From Tanytarsus gracilentus (taxonomy: Eukaryota > Arthropoda > Insecta > Diptera > Chironomidae): a stretch of 64,000 bases of DNA. A program made the translations under genes and the position numbers. The stretch spans positions 1,922,001 through 1,986,000 of the forward strand of contig JAXRKN010000037.1 of NCBI GenBank assembly GCA_038502055.1, read 5' to 3'. The first letter of the stretch is position 1, and each line of letters begins with the position of its first letter. The notes under the pieces are model-generated. The model saw only the letters and a list, made by a program, of their open reading frames with translations. It had not been told where the DNA came from and searched no databases. This document shows, piece after piece, positions 1 to 12,900 of the stretch.

Positions 1-331
1 ATAAAAGGATAAAGCGAGCTGACCTTCTTTAATGAACTTTATACGTGTGATTTGCTATTAACTTAATTAACTTCTTTTTCTTTCTTAGTTTTACTCGGGT
101 TGCATGTACAAATTCAAAAGAGATCAAAATTAATTAGATGAATGTGAGGTGTATTATGTAAGAGTCCATTAACATTCACCATACATATGCATACTTTTCT
201 TCTTCTCTTCCTCATCACTCATTGATTGATTGCCACAAAAAGAAAAGACCTTGAAAAGCTCTCTTTGTATGTTCAAACTGCACGTAACATATTTCTCGCA
301 CTAAAAGCATGTTTTTCACTGACAAAAATGT

Positions 332-772
332 TCATACCTGTGCTTGTGATTGACTTGAACTCAATCCACCGCCTCCGCCTCCTAAAAATGGCACGCCTAA
401 TCCTCCTCCGCCAAGGTTGAGTGAAAAACTATTCGAATTGGCCTGGCTTCCACTGCCTGTATAGATATAAATATGACAGAAGCCACAACATGACATCGAA
501 TGGCATTCATTTGGGATTAAAATTAATTGAAGATAAACTTTTTATCATGTACACACCACCTCCACCGAATCCGCCTCCTCCGCTTGCACTATTCGCATTG
601 CTGTTGCTAGATGAAATGCTGATACCTGTGGATAAATAAACACACCATGAAAATTTCATTTACCAAAAATTTTTTTGTCTATTTGACTTTTTGCACACAT
701 ACCTGGGAATGCAAATTGCGGTTTCCCGCAAACACTTGCACACATAACCGATAACAGAATTAACAGTTTCAT
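332..772 (-). CDS. small secreted glycine/serine/asparagine-rich protein A
   Basis: Three exons on the minus strand: 703-772, 557-625 and 332-456, joined by two phase-1 GT-AG introns, giving about 87 residues. The protein starts with a clear signal peptide (MKLLILLSVMCASVCG) and then KPQFAFPG. A Ser/Asn/Ala-rich stretch (SISSSNSNANSAS) and Gly-rich runs follow, with a conserved PFLG near the end. I end it at the TGA at 334-332. The preceding CAG|GTATGA also looks like a splice donor, so a further exon left of the window is possible; the phase-0 position argues against it, since every other intron in this family is phase 1. Exon sizes 70/69/125 almost match the neighbour at 3003-3419 (70/69/122), so the two are tandem duplicates. 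Function is not recognised; a secreted structural, silk-like or immune peptide would be a guess from composition. Confidence 0.78.
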
Positions 773-3002
773 TTTGTGGAGCTTTTTGACAAAACTTTAT
801 AAATTTATGTTGGATAGATCAAAAAATATGGCTGTTGATACTCTCACAGCTGAGGAGAATCTGAAATTGATTTTCGCCTTTACACTGTTAAGCCTTTAAA
901 GCAGCCACGCTCACAGCAATGTCGAGAGAGCACAAAAAGAAAATTATAATGTGTTGCTTGCTTCTATACCGCTATTGTTGAATGTATCCAACGAGTTTAC
1001 TCCTATGACAAGCAAAAAAAAATTAAGAGAGGACTCTCTGGAAAAAAATGTTGCTGCTAATGAACCAAAAGTGGTAAAAAAAGCCGAGAGAAGCCTTCGG
1101 TATTTCTCAAAATTTTTTGTTACCTACTGAAGGGCAACTAATAAGTGCTCTGATTTTAAGGTCCTGGTTATTTGTACGGCCTTGATAAATTATAAGCTTC
1201 AAATTTTAACCGTTTTCAATGTCGCAGTTTTTTGTGTCTCAACATTAAAATATTCTACTGATAACGTCACAAATATTTCCACGCAGAATTATCTTGAAAT
1301 TGTCGTCATCATTCAGCAACAACAAATCCAATTAGTTTCTGTGTAAAATAGCGAGAAATAGTGAGGAAGATTTGAGTGATAAAAGAATAAATATTTGAAT
1401 TGAGAGAATTTCAAGGTTTAACAATGCGCGAGAAGTACGCAAGAGTTTTTTCAGATCGGTCTGAAATTTGGATATTATTTTAACACTTTTACAACACTTT
1501 TTTTAGTTTTTTGGACACTCCTTAGTTTTTGAGTTATCTTTAAATTTTAAAGAGCTCGAGAAAAACTAAAGACATGTCGCAAATAATCGAAATAATATCC
1601 AAATTTTAGACCGATCTAAAAAAAGCTCTTCCGTACGTCTCGCGTATCTTTCACACATTATTGACCGCTCAATCGTCTTCATGTTCATTCGTGCACTCAC
1701 ATTACTAGACATATATCGACATAAATTCAAACGTGAGCACTTCTTTCAACAGGTGAGATTTTTGAATTAAAAATTGATGACATTCTTTTGTGCTTTTATC
1801 GAGTTATTTTTAGAGATGATGTGAAAAGCTTGTTTGCGAGAGAATTTTTAGCATTTCGGACTAGCCAAAATTCTTGATTTTCAAGTTTTGTTTTTTTTTC
1901 TTTTATTTGTCGCGTCATCATTTTTATTGAATTCCAAAGACAATTTACGATCGAGAAAAGATCAGTAATTAATTTGATTTATATATTTTTAAATGTGATA
2001 TTTTTTGCATCAAGAAATTGGACTTTAATAAACGAATAAAATAAAATATTCAAAAGTATTTATTGAAATAAAAAAATTAAATCGTTGATGTCCAATGTCA
2101 TGCCCTAAAGTTGGCCCTTTCATTTTTCTCAAAATATCCATTCAAACTTTTTTAAACGCCATGCTTCAGGAAATCAGATTACAGCTCGATAAAACTTCAA
2201 CAGAGTTTAAGGCCATCAATAAAATTAAATTTGCATAAATTTCGTCCGATGCCGCTGCAAATAAACAACGTGATATCGATTGTGTTTTTTTAATCGTATG
2301 AAGTGACAGAAAAGTTTTTATTTGCAGTCAACTCGATTTCAATTGCCACTAGTACCAGAAAATAAATTGCAAGGGTAATTTTGTTATTTTCGATTTCATA
2401 TTTTGAGTGTTGAATACGATAAAAAAATAATATTTCAAAAAGTTAAAGCAAATAAATTTGCAATCATATTTTTAAGTATCCTCTTCTCTGTCACCATTAC
2501 ATGGTTAAATGAGTGAAATTTTATGACTCGTTTGCTGATGTTTGCAGTGTCACTTAACAAGGAAACAAATAATGTATGTTGAATGAAGAAGGAAAGACAA
2601 ATCTCTGTCAATCATAAAACTGACCTCAGCCAATAAACAAGTTGCACTAATCGCTAGAATATTCTAGTTTGTGTGTTTTTACAAGGCTTTGGAAATCCCG
2701 CAAACTAATGAATCAACTGATGCTTGCCATGTTTATACTAGTTGAATGAACTCACGAGTCTATGGCTGTAGACTTATAATCATCACTTCCTACATTTCTA
2801 CTCATTACTTCACATTGACTCCATAAACATTTCTTGGGGAATTTTTTATTATTTTTGAATAAATTTTTGTATGTGCGTCAATATTTTATTTTCTCAACTC
2901 ATTGGAAATTCTTATAATTTTTAGACACTTTTTAATGAGGAGATTAAAGTCGAATAAAATTTGAATAAATTAAAAAAACTTTTTGTCACAAAATTTCACT
3001 TT
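773..3002. other. intergenic, no gene seen
   Basis: The spacer between the two minus-strand glycine-rich genes is AT-rich and full of stops in all frames. The only structured item seen is the inverted-repeat element at 1427-1644. A minus-strand AATAAA (plus-strand TTTATT at 2845-2850) lies about 155 bases past the stop of the 3003-3419 gene and may be its poly(A) signal. Confidence 0.6.
1427..1644. mobile_element. inverted-repeat (foldback/MITE-like) element
   Basis: Two arms of about 57 bases, 1427-1482 and 1588-1644, are reverse complements at roughly 85-90 percent by eye. They share CGCGAGA at the outer ends and an AGATCGGTCT core followed by ATTTGGATATTATTT. The loop is about 105 bases and has no coding capacity. 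The structure fits a short non-autonomous DNA element or a foldback repeat. I could not see a clear target-site duplication, so the family is unassigned. Confidence 0.6.
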
Positions 3003-3419
3003 TCATCTGAAATGGCCCAAATGTCCTAAAAATGGCAAGTTCACTCCACCGCCGCCAATATTAACAGAGAAACTTTGTGCATTCGCGTTTGCATGAGATC
3101 CTCCAAGTCCTCCGGGAAAATAACCTGGAACGAAACCTTTTATTTATTTATAGTGATTCCGCTCAAAAAAATTGGAATTTATTTTTATCCTTACCTCCGA
3201 AGGGTCCGCCGAAATTATGTGATGCTGCATTTGAATGTGCATTCGAGCCAGAAACGCTGATACCTTAAAAGATTGCAAAAAAGTATTATTGCCATACATC
3301 AGCAAGATGTAAAAAGAGTTTTTAAGAGGATTAAACTCAAGATGTGCACCTGGGAAGAAAATCTGCGGGCGTCCAAATGCAGTAACAAAAAGTAAACTAA
3401 AAATGACTAAAAATTTCAT
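3003..3419 (-). CDS. small secreted glycine/serine/asparagine-rich protein B
   Basis: Three exons on the minus strand: 3350-3419, 3195-3263 and 3003-3124, with two phase-1 GT-AG introns, giving 86 residues. It begins with a signal peptide (MKFLVIFSLLFVTAFG) followed by RPQIFFPG. A segment with alternating Ser, Asn, Ala and His (SGSNAHSNAASHNFGG) comes next, then GYFPGGLGGSHANANAQSF and a Gly-rich C-terminus containing NLPFLG. Exon lengths and the residues around each junction (FPG|GIS, PFLG) match gene A at 332-772, so this is a clear paralogue. The protein is probably secreted. The function is unknown, and such composition is shared by cuticle, silk and glycine-rich antimicrobial proteins. 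Confidence 0.82.
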
Positions 3420-5246
3420 CTTTTTAAAGTTTAATTAAAAAAACTTTTTCAATGAAAAAGAAAAGTTCTTCTTTGTTCGAGCGCAAGATACAAACTACAA
3501 GATTACTGTAAACATACTTAAGGATTTAAATATAATTCTTTGCATTTAAACTTATTGCTGTATAGTGAAGAACGTAAAACTTGCTTCGAGGCGCGATGTC
3601 AACATGATGTGTAGCCTTGATTTATTATTTGGAGCGAGGAGTTTCGTAAAACAAAAATTAAATCTTTAAAAGAATTCACTTCCTCGTTAATTAATGACTC
3701 TTTCTTTAATAATTTAATTCAATAATTTTAATCTCACATAACGAAAATATTTAACGCAAATTGATTAATGTAAAATATTATTTAAATGCAGATTTATTTT
3801 AATTAATGAACGCATTGTCAAAATTATTTATTTTAATTTTTATCAGATTGTGCTTAATTAAAAAAAATATCTCTTCAATTTGTTTTAAGGTTTTAAAAAA
3901 AATTTTAACTTTCAAATTTTAAATAATAAAAAAAATTAATTTAACCTACTTTCAACGATAAAACTGTCACAAAACTTTCAGACACTTCCTCAACCATCTT
4001 CTTGTAAACACGATCTCGATGATATACTTTTATACCTGTTTAATATTAAATATCAGCTTCACTTCCAGCAAATAGCGCATTCGTTCCATCACGTTTGAAT
4101 CACTTTAAAAACAACAACAACAATCATCATTATCCAAAAACAAATAATTCAACATATATGTGGCTGAGATTTTAATCAATTAAAACTCTTTGCCGGTTTT
4201 CCCCGCGACCTTATGAGTCACGCAAATTTTTTTACGGCGTCGAGAGTACCGAAAATAAAATTTAAATTAGTTTTTTTTTTAAATTATAGTTTACCGACTT
4301 TTAGTTGAAATCAAAAAAATCCCACTTACATGCATGAGAGTGAGAGATCAATGTCAAAGTCAATAGCGCAAGAAGGCCACACGCTGGCTATGTGATATGT
4401 GCAAAACCATGCTCGGACTCTTTATGTTATTGTTATGCAATCGAATATGTGAGAAGAATATTTTTTTTCTTCTAACCATAACCCAGGAAATGTCTTGACA
4501 ACAATAACAACATGTTGAACTTCTTCATTGGATTTTGTACGCACGGAGAAATATTTACGGTTGCTGACTAGGGTCTTAAAACATTTTTGTTCTCGATGAA
4601 TAACTTTTTTTAAAGCTTTTTTGCAAGTGATATGGAGATGCAAGGTATGTCAACCTTTATAACTTGAACCATATCCAGAAAGGGTGTAAAATTCGAAAAA
4701 TTCGATCCCTTAGCAGCCAAACACGCACACATTCCTCAACTTTTTACTCAATTTCGGACTAGATTACACACGTAAATTCTAAAAGTTGGATGAAAAAAAT
4801 CTGCGTGTGTGATGTGGGTAGAGAGATCAAATTGAGTGCAAAAAACAATCTTTACATGAAAGAAGAAAACGGTATCTTTATAAGTTTCTCTCATAGGGGT
4901 TTTTGAACTTTGTCATCATACAAGCAAAAAACTTGATTAATGAGAATTATTATTGGTGTGTGAGAAAATAATTGACCACGGTCATGTATGACAACAAAAA
5001 ATTATGAATTTAAAAAAATTTGTATTACAGACATCTTCAAATTATCACAAAAAAAATTTATTCTATCAATTATCGTCAGCAATTTTTTGATGTTAATTTT
5101 TAATTCAAACAATTATCTGAAAATCCCCGAAGAATTCACCATCCACAAATGATGATTATCAAATATGTGAGTTAATATCAACAACAACAAAACTGAAACG
5201 AATCAGCAGGAAAATATACAATCAAAGTAAAACACAGCCAGTCTTC
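3420..5246. other. intergenic between divergent glycine-rich genes
   Basis: This 1.8-kb AT-rich spacer separates the minus-strand gene B from the plus-strand gene C, so it probably holds both promoters. I saw no open reading frame with family resemblance and no repeat of note. Confidence 0.55.
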
Positions 5247-5254
5247 TTTATAAG
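5247..5254 (+). promoter_or_regulatory. putative TATA box of glycine-rich gene C
   Basis: The octamer TTTATAAG lies 85 bases upstream of the ATG at 5339. A start of transcription some 25-30 bases further on would give a 5' leader of about 55-60 bases. Assigned by position and motif only. Confidence 0.45.
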
Positions 5255-5338
5255 ACACAGGTTTTTAGGTATGTCGTATTATTTGTGTTCAGGAGCTAGT
5301 TGAGTGAAGTTGTGTCAAGAAAAAAAATATTTAAAAAA

Positions 5339-6192
5339 ATGAAACTCTCTGTTGGATTAATTCTTTTATGTGTTGTTATTTGCACATCTGCATACCCACA
5401 ATTTGGAGGCGGCCGTAGAAGACAATTTGGTGGCGGATATAGACCTAACGGAGGCGGCTTTGGAGGTCAGCAATACGGTCACGGAAGACCTCAATTCGGT
5501 CACGGCGGTGGAAACTTCGGTCAACCTTCATTCGGCGGAAGTGGTAAGTTTTTGCACGACATAAATTTTTTAAAATAATTTGAAATTTCCAAACACACTC
5601 AACTTTACTTTTGGTGCATCCATTATTTCTCGCTTTTTTAAATTTTCAAATTTTTTGTAATGGAAAGTTTATAAAAAATTAAATTTAAATTTCATTGCAA
5701 TTAAAAATTATAGCTTCGAATGCAGCAGCGTCCTCACAATCGTTTAATGGTGGTTTGGGCGGTTTCGGTGGCAGTGGTAATTTTCATTAATTAATTTTGA
5801 AAATAAATTAATTTATTTGTCAACAGCATCAAATGCAGCAGCTTCATCGCAGTCATTTAACGGAGGTTTAGGCGGATTTGGCGGCAGCGGTAATATTTTA
5901 GAAAAATATAAAAAACTCAAAATGTAATAAAAAAATTTTATAGCATCAAATGCTGCAGCTTCTTCACAATCGTTCAATGCTGGCGGAGGTTTTGGCGGAT
6001 TTGGAGGTTCAGGATCTGGTAAGCAATCAAAAAGCTTTCAATGACCTCAATCTTAAATTATTTATGACCTCTAAACAACTTCAAAAATCTCTCCATATGA
6101 CATAAATCTTGTCAATTAAATTCAACTTCTTCTTTCTCTTTTGCATTATAGCTGCTAATGCTGCCTCACAGAGCTTCAACTTTGGTGGTTAA
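5339..6192 (+). CDS. secreted glycine-rich protein C with duplicated exons
   Basis: Five exons on the plus strand: 5339-5543, 5714-5776, 5827-5889, 5944-6018 and 6152-6192, all joined by phase-1 GT-AG introns, giving about 148 residues. A signal peptide (MKLSVGLILLCVVICTSA) is followed by YPQFGGG and a Gly/Arg/Gln/His-rich first exon. Exons 2 and 3 are both 63 bases and encode nearly identical repeats of the form ASNAAASSQSFNGGLGGFGG. Exon 4 (75 bases) is a third, longer copy and exon 5 ends with a shortened copy (AANAASQSFNFGG). The introns between repeat exons are only 50-54 bases. This looks like growth by tandem exon duplication, which symmetric phase-1 exons allow without breaking the frame. 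It is related to genes A and B by signal peptide, Ser/Asn/Ala motifs and intron phase. The function is unknown. Confidence 0.85.
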
Positions 6193-6337
6193 ATAGGATT
6201 ATGTCACCATGTATATACTTAAGAAGAGACAACAAAATCTTAAATTGTTATAAGACTTAATGTGCTGCTAACGCTTTAATTTGCTGCTTGTTGGTTGCTG
6301 CAAAAAAGAGCAACTTTGATCCTCAAGAATTTAATTT

Positions 6338-6343
6338 AATAAA
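6338..6343 (+). terminator. putative poly(A) signal of glycine-rich gene C
   Basis: AATAAA occurs about 146 bases after the TAA at 6190-6192 and is the first canonical signal after the stop that I noticed. Confidence 0.4.
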
Positions 6344-9300
6344 AAAAATGAATCACGTGTTCAAAAATTAAGAAAAAATTTGATTAATGAACTTGAAAAT
6401 TTTCAGACTTTTAATTCCAAAGTAAATTAGTTATTTTCAGAGCTTCAAAATATTTTAAATTTAAATTTATAAATTGAGATCTTTTTAAAAATCTTATTTT
6501 ACTCAAGAAAAATAATCTCTCAAAGGTTTGAAATTATAATAAATTTTTTTGCGGTCCCTTTTTTGGGGGGTTTCCGGGGGTGGGTGGTCCTCTGGAAGGT
6601 GCTTGCTCGGGACGGCTTTCCTTGGCTGTCTTTTCTTAATGTGCCCCTCTTGATTTTCTTGAATTAAAGGCGCAAGTCGTTAAAAATTTCCACTTTTAAT
6701 CCACTTTTTTAAAGCTTTCCTTTTGAGAGACAACGAATCCTTTTTGAGTGAAAGGTGAATGAAAAAAGTTCACTTTCTATGCTTCTCATCATCATCATCG
6801 TTTCCAGCTGTGTAAGCAATTTAAAGCTTTACCAAATCATCATTGTACATTGCAGTTATGCAAAATTTTCATTGAGTTTCTTCTTCACCAAACAGCATGC
6901 ATGTTTGAAATGATTTTGCTGCTGTAATGTAAATTCAAACATAAAAAAGCTTTTCTAAGGATTTTCAGTGAATTTTTATTTTTATTTTTTGTTCAAAATA
7001 TAAATTAGATTTCGAAAAATTCTTCTTAAATTTTTATTTCCATCATAAGTTTTTCCAATCGATTGAATTTTTTTTAAAATTTCATCATACAGAATTAGTG
7101 AATTTAAGGGTTTTTTTTGCTACAAACTACATTTTAGATTTATAATTTTTCAATGATTAATGCACATGAAAAATGAATTTTATATGAATTGGAGTTTATT
7201 TCTTACAGTGACCGCTATGTATGATGTACATTAAAAAATAATTAATTCTGTGTGAAAATTGTCCACATAATTTTGTTAAAAAAAGTTTCAAAATTATTAT
7301 TTTTGTAACTTTCACAAATTAGAGCTAACCGATTTTACTCAGAATGTCTCAAAAATCAAAAACTTCCATCTCGTTTCTTCATTTTTTGGTACGTGTCATT
7401 AAATAATAAAAATTAATGATCCTCTGTATGTAATTAATGAAAATTACCAGAAAATTACTCCTTCATATATATGTTAAGTGTGGAACGTGAGGATGATTAT
7501 GTATGTACGAATATAATGATTCTAAGCAATTTGAAAGAATGTTAATTTAAGTGATTTGACGTAAAATCAAAGTTCAAGAAGATCAATGAGTGTTTTTTAT
7601 TTGATTAAATGTTTATTCTTACTTCCTACATCGTCCTACATCTTATTTCGTCTACTTGAGTTTGTGTAATCTAATTATGTTTTATGTTTTTACTTAACGA
7701 TAAAACTTTTCTCCTTCACTCACTCTAATAAAAATTTCTCTTCTCTTGCCGAAAAACAAAAGTTTATAACTCACATACACATTCATACAGCCGATATCAA
7801 ATTTTCATCATTGGGATTTGTCAATTCACTCACTCTAATCACATCACAAGAAGATTAAATGTTACTTTTTATTGATGAATTAATTTAATAAATTCTTTCG
7901 CAATTTTTTTTCAACAATGGATTTAAAAATGAAATTTTCTTGTTCATATTGAGCAAAATTTTATGATAAATATTTTTTGTGAATGCTCAGAAAAAAGTTG
8001 ACTAAAATATGTTGTGCTTTTCCCCAATTTATGTTTTTAAGAAGTTCAGAAACTAAAGCCAGTATCTCAAGCTTAAAATCAAATTAAGTTCTTAATTGCC
8101 ATGAAAAATAAATTAATATATACGTCGCATCATGTTATCGGAGATGTATCTATTTCTAATTATTTACACTTATCATCTATTAAAATATAACTATATTATT
8201 TCCTACTTTAAGTATCTTATCCTCGCTTCGGCATCTTGTGCACACACGTGGAAGATGAGATTTTTACGAAAATAACAACGAACGACAACATGATATTATT
8301 TGTATGATTAAGATGCAATCTTAATTAAAGAGCTCTCGTTTCACACTCACATGATCTTGTAATATTTACACACTAAATCCACTTAATTACACGACAATAC
8401 AAAAATTGCTAATTTACAAAAATCTTTTTTTTTACTTTTTTCATCTTCCTCAAATTTTTTTCGACCGATTAAGAAAATTTTTATTATTACACAGAACTAT
8501 TTTTCAATCGGTTGAAATGACTTACAAATTAAGTTATTGATTGTTAATACACGCATATGATAAGTACATCATCATTCTTTTGCAATGTTTAATTTTTTTT
8601 CTGAATTTATTCAACATCATCAAATTCAATTCGGTCATAAAATATTTTTCCCTTTTTAAAAAAAAGTAAAAAAAATTGAATGTCGACAAAAACTTTTTAT
8701 AGGGCTAAAAAAATATTTTATGCACAAAATTAATTGAATCAATTTGAAAAATTACTATAACAACAATTAAACAGTCTGATACAAAATCATTAAACATATT
8801 TTGACAACATCAACGATCTACAAAAATAGTTTTTTTTCTTCTATGTCAACATTTATTAATTTTGCATGAGTTTAAAATTCATCAAAATTATTTTAATTTT
8901 CATATAATTTTATGTTTCAGCAAAATCTATTTTGTTATTGCTTTTTGATAACTTTTTCCATTCGCTGATGGATTTTAAATTTTCTATTGATTTTTTTGTC
9001 AGGGTACAATGTGAAAATTTTACTAAGATTTTAGAAATTAGAAGAATTTTGGGAAATATAAAATTTTTTTACCTTAAAGTTAAAACAAATTTAAGCTCTC
9101 GTTAATCAAAATTTTTTGATACATTTCCAATCTTTTCTCATCACATTGCACCCATCAAAAATATAAGCTCCACTACAAAAGTGCAATTTCTTTTTAATTT
9201 AATCAAATTTAAATGGAATGTTGTAAGATTTTCAGTGGATGTAACTCATGCTTGACTTTTAAGTTCAAAGAATGAATTTCGTCAACTTTCATTGTCTCTA

Positions 9301-9928
9301 AAATAAAAAAAAAGTTGACAAGATGTGCTCGAGGCAGTCTCGGCATTGTCGTCTCTCGTTCTTCTCAGAGTGAGAGCATTTAACAATTTAAAAAAAGACA
9401 TTTGTGAACGATAAAGTTTTACCCCCTTTCGTGCATATATTTTCTTTGCAACTCTTTTTTTGCATTCAATACTCTGACTGCCTGCACAACACAGCGTGAA
9501 TAAAAAGTTTTTCATTCACTTGGCAACTTTTTCCTTTTTTGTTTTAAACTTTCAATTTGTGTACGTATAAAAATATGTGTGTGTATCGTTTGTGTACATG
9601 GCTATAAAAAAGGATTGTGTTTCAATATATATTTGCTAAAATTTTGATTCTGTAACAGCTTGCACATAATAAAGTGGCAGGTTTAAGTAATTTTGGGTGT
9701 TGATAGAGAAAAATTTGTTGCAATAGGATTATAAATATTTTTTTGTTTTGTTTTTCGACTCATAGTTGCACTTTATAAAATAAAATATTATTCAATTTTT
9801 AATCTCTCGGTTTTCATTTTTTATAGGATTATATACATCATAAGAATCAGTTTTATGTTATATTTTTTATGTTTTCTCAAACATTTATCCATCAAAATTA
9901 CTACGAAAATTTTCTTACTTCGCTCACT
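6344..9928. other. intergenic, no gene seen; GC-rich patch at 6551-6655
   Basis: This stretch lies between gene C and the 3' end of Epac and is AT-rich with frequent stops. The exception is about 105 bases at 6551-6655 that are much richer in G and C, beginning with a run of G residues and GGTGGGTGG. No protein family was recognised in it on either strand. The Epac 3' UTR should occupy the right end, but I could not place its poly(A) site. Confidence 0.5.
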
Positions 9929-12900
9929 TTATCTCGGCTCAATTTTTTTGGACATAGAGTTGAGGGTCTTTTGACAGTCAATTGCTCGGAAAGAGCTGAT
10001 GTACGAGCGAATCTGTGCATCATTATTCTTGGGAGAGGGTGGGTCGAGAACTGTGATTGAAAGAGCGTTATTAGTAATTTCAATGCAAACATCTTGTTAT
10101 CCCTTACCTAAATGCCTGGAACGACAGAACCTAACTGCTCGCATTGTTGACGCCATCATGTGCATTTTTTCAAAATTAACGAGTCCATCGACGCTAGTTT
10201 TATTGCCTTCGTGTGCAAATGTCATGTCTTTTAATAGCAATGGCATAAATGGAATGACTGGAGGCTGCAGTTTTCCGACTGACATTCTAGTGAATGCAAA
10301 AAAGAGAATTTTTATATTAAAAATTATATATAAAGTTTAATTTTGTGTCGGAAGGGATAAAATTTCTCACCTATAAGCTCTATGATTTCGACTCGGATCG
10401 ATGAGCGCTTCAAACTCACTAAAAAGTTTCCTAAATTTTGATGGTATTTTGTCCCACGTCTGTGAGAGCCTCGAGACTGCTGAGTTTGACATTCCCATCA
10501 CAATTGCAAAAAATGCGTTGAGATTTTGATATTCTTTACAACTATAGACATTTAAATTTAATTCGTCATGTTTAAAATTTAAATTTTTTTTAACTTACTA
10601 AGCGGCAAGTTTAATGAACTTTTTCAAGAGATTTACGCGTTTGTTGAGATTTCCAGTGGATGCTATTTCCGTCACAACCCAATATTGAATTTCATTGAAT
10701 CGTCGAATGAAAACATCGAGATTGCTCGTAATCTAGAAAAAGATAATAAGCTCAATATAAATTTCAATCTATTAAAATGAGCCCCGACCAAAAGTCCTAA
10801 GTAGGAGCGACTGAAAAGTTTTTTAATTATATTAAAAGAGAGAAAAATTTTTGTCTGCCTCGATGAAAATTTTTCTTCTGAAAATGAAGTCTATATCGTC
10901 ATCAGGCCACTGTTTCTTTCCCGCACGAAAAAAAAGTGTAATCGAGTTTCTCAAGGGTCTTTGCTGCTTTACTTCTTGTTGATTCTTTTTCTTTCAAACG
11001 ACATAAGTTCAGAAAAGAATGTCCCAAGAGAAAGAGAGCAGCATATAGCGATATGATGGCGTAATAATGGAAAGATAATGTCGTAAAAATTGAAAAAATA
11101 ATTATTATGTTGAAATTTTTCAACAGGGGAGCACATCGCTGTTGCCTTTATGCCAAAGATATGAAGGAAGAAATTTTAAATGATATTTTTTCTCAGCTAT
11201 GAGAAGAAAAATTTCACATCGAGCTATTAACTAAGAACACCTTTTAATGACAATATTAATTATAACGAGAATTATGGCTTTTAGCACTAATGAAAGACGT
11301 GTTACAACCTTCAACGGGGAAAAAATAGAAAAAGTCACCTTTCATCACCAGCTTGTACATTCAGCTTTACAATTTCACTCACAAGTCAACTCTCCTAAAC
11401 TGAAAAACATAATCATCGAGTTGTGAATGATGAAAAAGTTTATGAAGCATAAATGCGAGTTGAGTGTCATTTCTTTATACGACAATGACATGTCTATGAT
11501 ATGACGTGTGGGGTTGATTTATAAAAAGGGAGTGAAAACTTTTTGCATGAAAAGGTTTTATGGGTAGTTAAAAAATGTTAAAGTTGTGTCATGAGTGACA
11601 TGAAAAAGAATCCGTTTAAAAATTCAACATTTTATTTCTAAAGATTTTTGTGTAATCTTCGTCATCATGATTAAACTCATTTACGCTTTCAAACATCATG
11701 CATATTTAACTCTCATATGAAGACGACAAATTTGGTCGTGCATCATTATATTACATAAACCTTTAAGTGAAGTAAAATTGTTGCGAGATAAGAAAAAATA
11801 GAATTTTAAAGAAACAAAAAGGATGAAAATTTTCCCTCGTGACTTTCAGAGGTTTAAAAGTTTTTCTTCGCTGCTCAATTTTCATTAAAAATTAAGAAAC
11901 TTTTTAGCATAAAATTGTTCCATCTTAAAAGGAGCAATGATAAAAAAGATGGATTGTTTGAGGAGTAAAATGAGCAGACAGAAAAAAGTTTTACAGGAAC
12001 TGAACTAACAATACCCAAAAAAATTAAAACTTTTTAATTTAATTAAGGAGAGGTTGAATGATTTTCGTGAAGGATCATACAGCTGCGCCTGACACTTTTC
12101 TCAACCACTAGAATTATTTCAAAATAGATAAAATTTAAGTGTGCAAGAACAATCATAGCATTCATGCTGTAGTCACGTTGCCGCGACTCTAAATTGACGC
12201 CATAAAAAGGAGGAAAAAATTATTCACGGAACAATTCTTTTTTGTTGCTCACTGGAGTGACTTTAAGACTCATAGAACATTTCGACACGGTGAAAAGGTT
12301 TGTGTGTGAACTTAATAACGCGTAACGGATCAACTTGCGAGACATTTTCGCACAGATTTTCCACCTAAGGTGCTTAAGGGAGATGTTTTGTTGGTGGCGA
12401 AGAGGCAATCTAGAGCACTAATCAAATTTAATGTCACGGAAAATCATTATAAAAGTTTTGAGCTCATTGTTCGGCTTTGAAATTTCTCTTCTACAGACAT
12501 AAATAAGTTATGACTTGTTGTTCCTCCCTTTCTATGAATAATATCTTTCAGCTCTCTTCCACCTGCCATTTTATTTAAATCGTTTTGAGCCATAAAATTG
12601 ACAATAACAAAAAGAACGATTTTTATCGTGACTTTAATGTGCAAAAAAATTTCAAAATTGAGACATTTAGTTTTTATCTAAAAAATTTTCATCGCAACTT
12701 TAATAGCCATACCCTATAATTCACCCGTACCACCCTTCAGGTGAAAATTTATGCCGCGTCGGATATAATAATGTTAATACAAAATGAGCTAAATGGCAGT
12801 AACAACAATAACAATGCGGACAATGAGTGCCATTGAGAGAGAGAGAGAGAGAGGAAGCAACAGTCGCTAATTTATTTATTTGCTTGTATAGCCCGCAAAT

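Noticed and set aside
226..639. Plus-strand open frames of 64 and 72 residues
   Set aside because: They are antisense to the spliced minus-strand glycine-rich gene A, whose exons explain the Pro/Ala-like runs.
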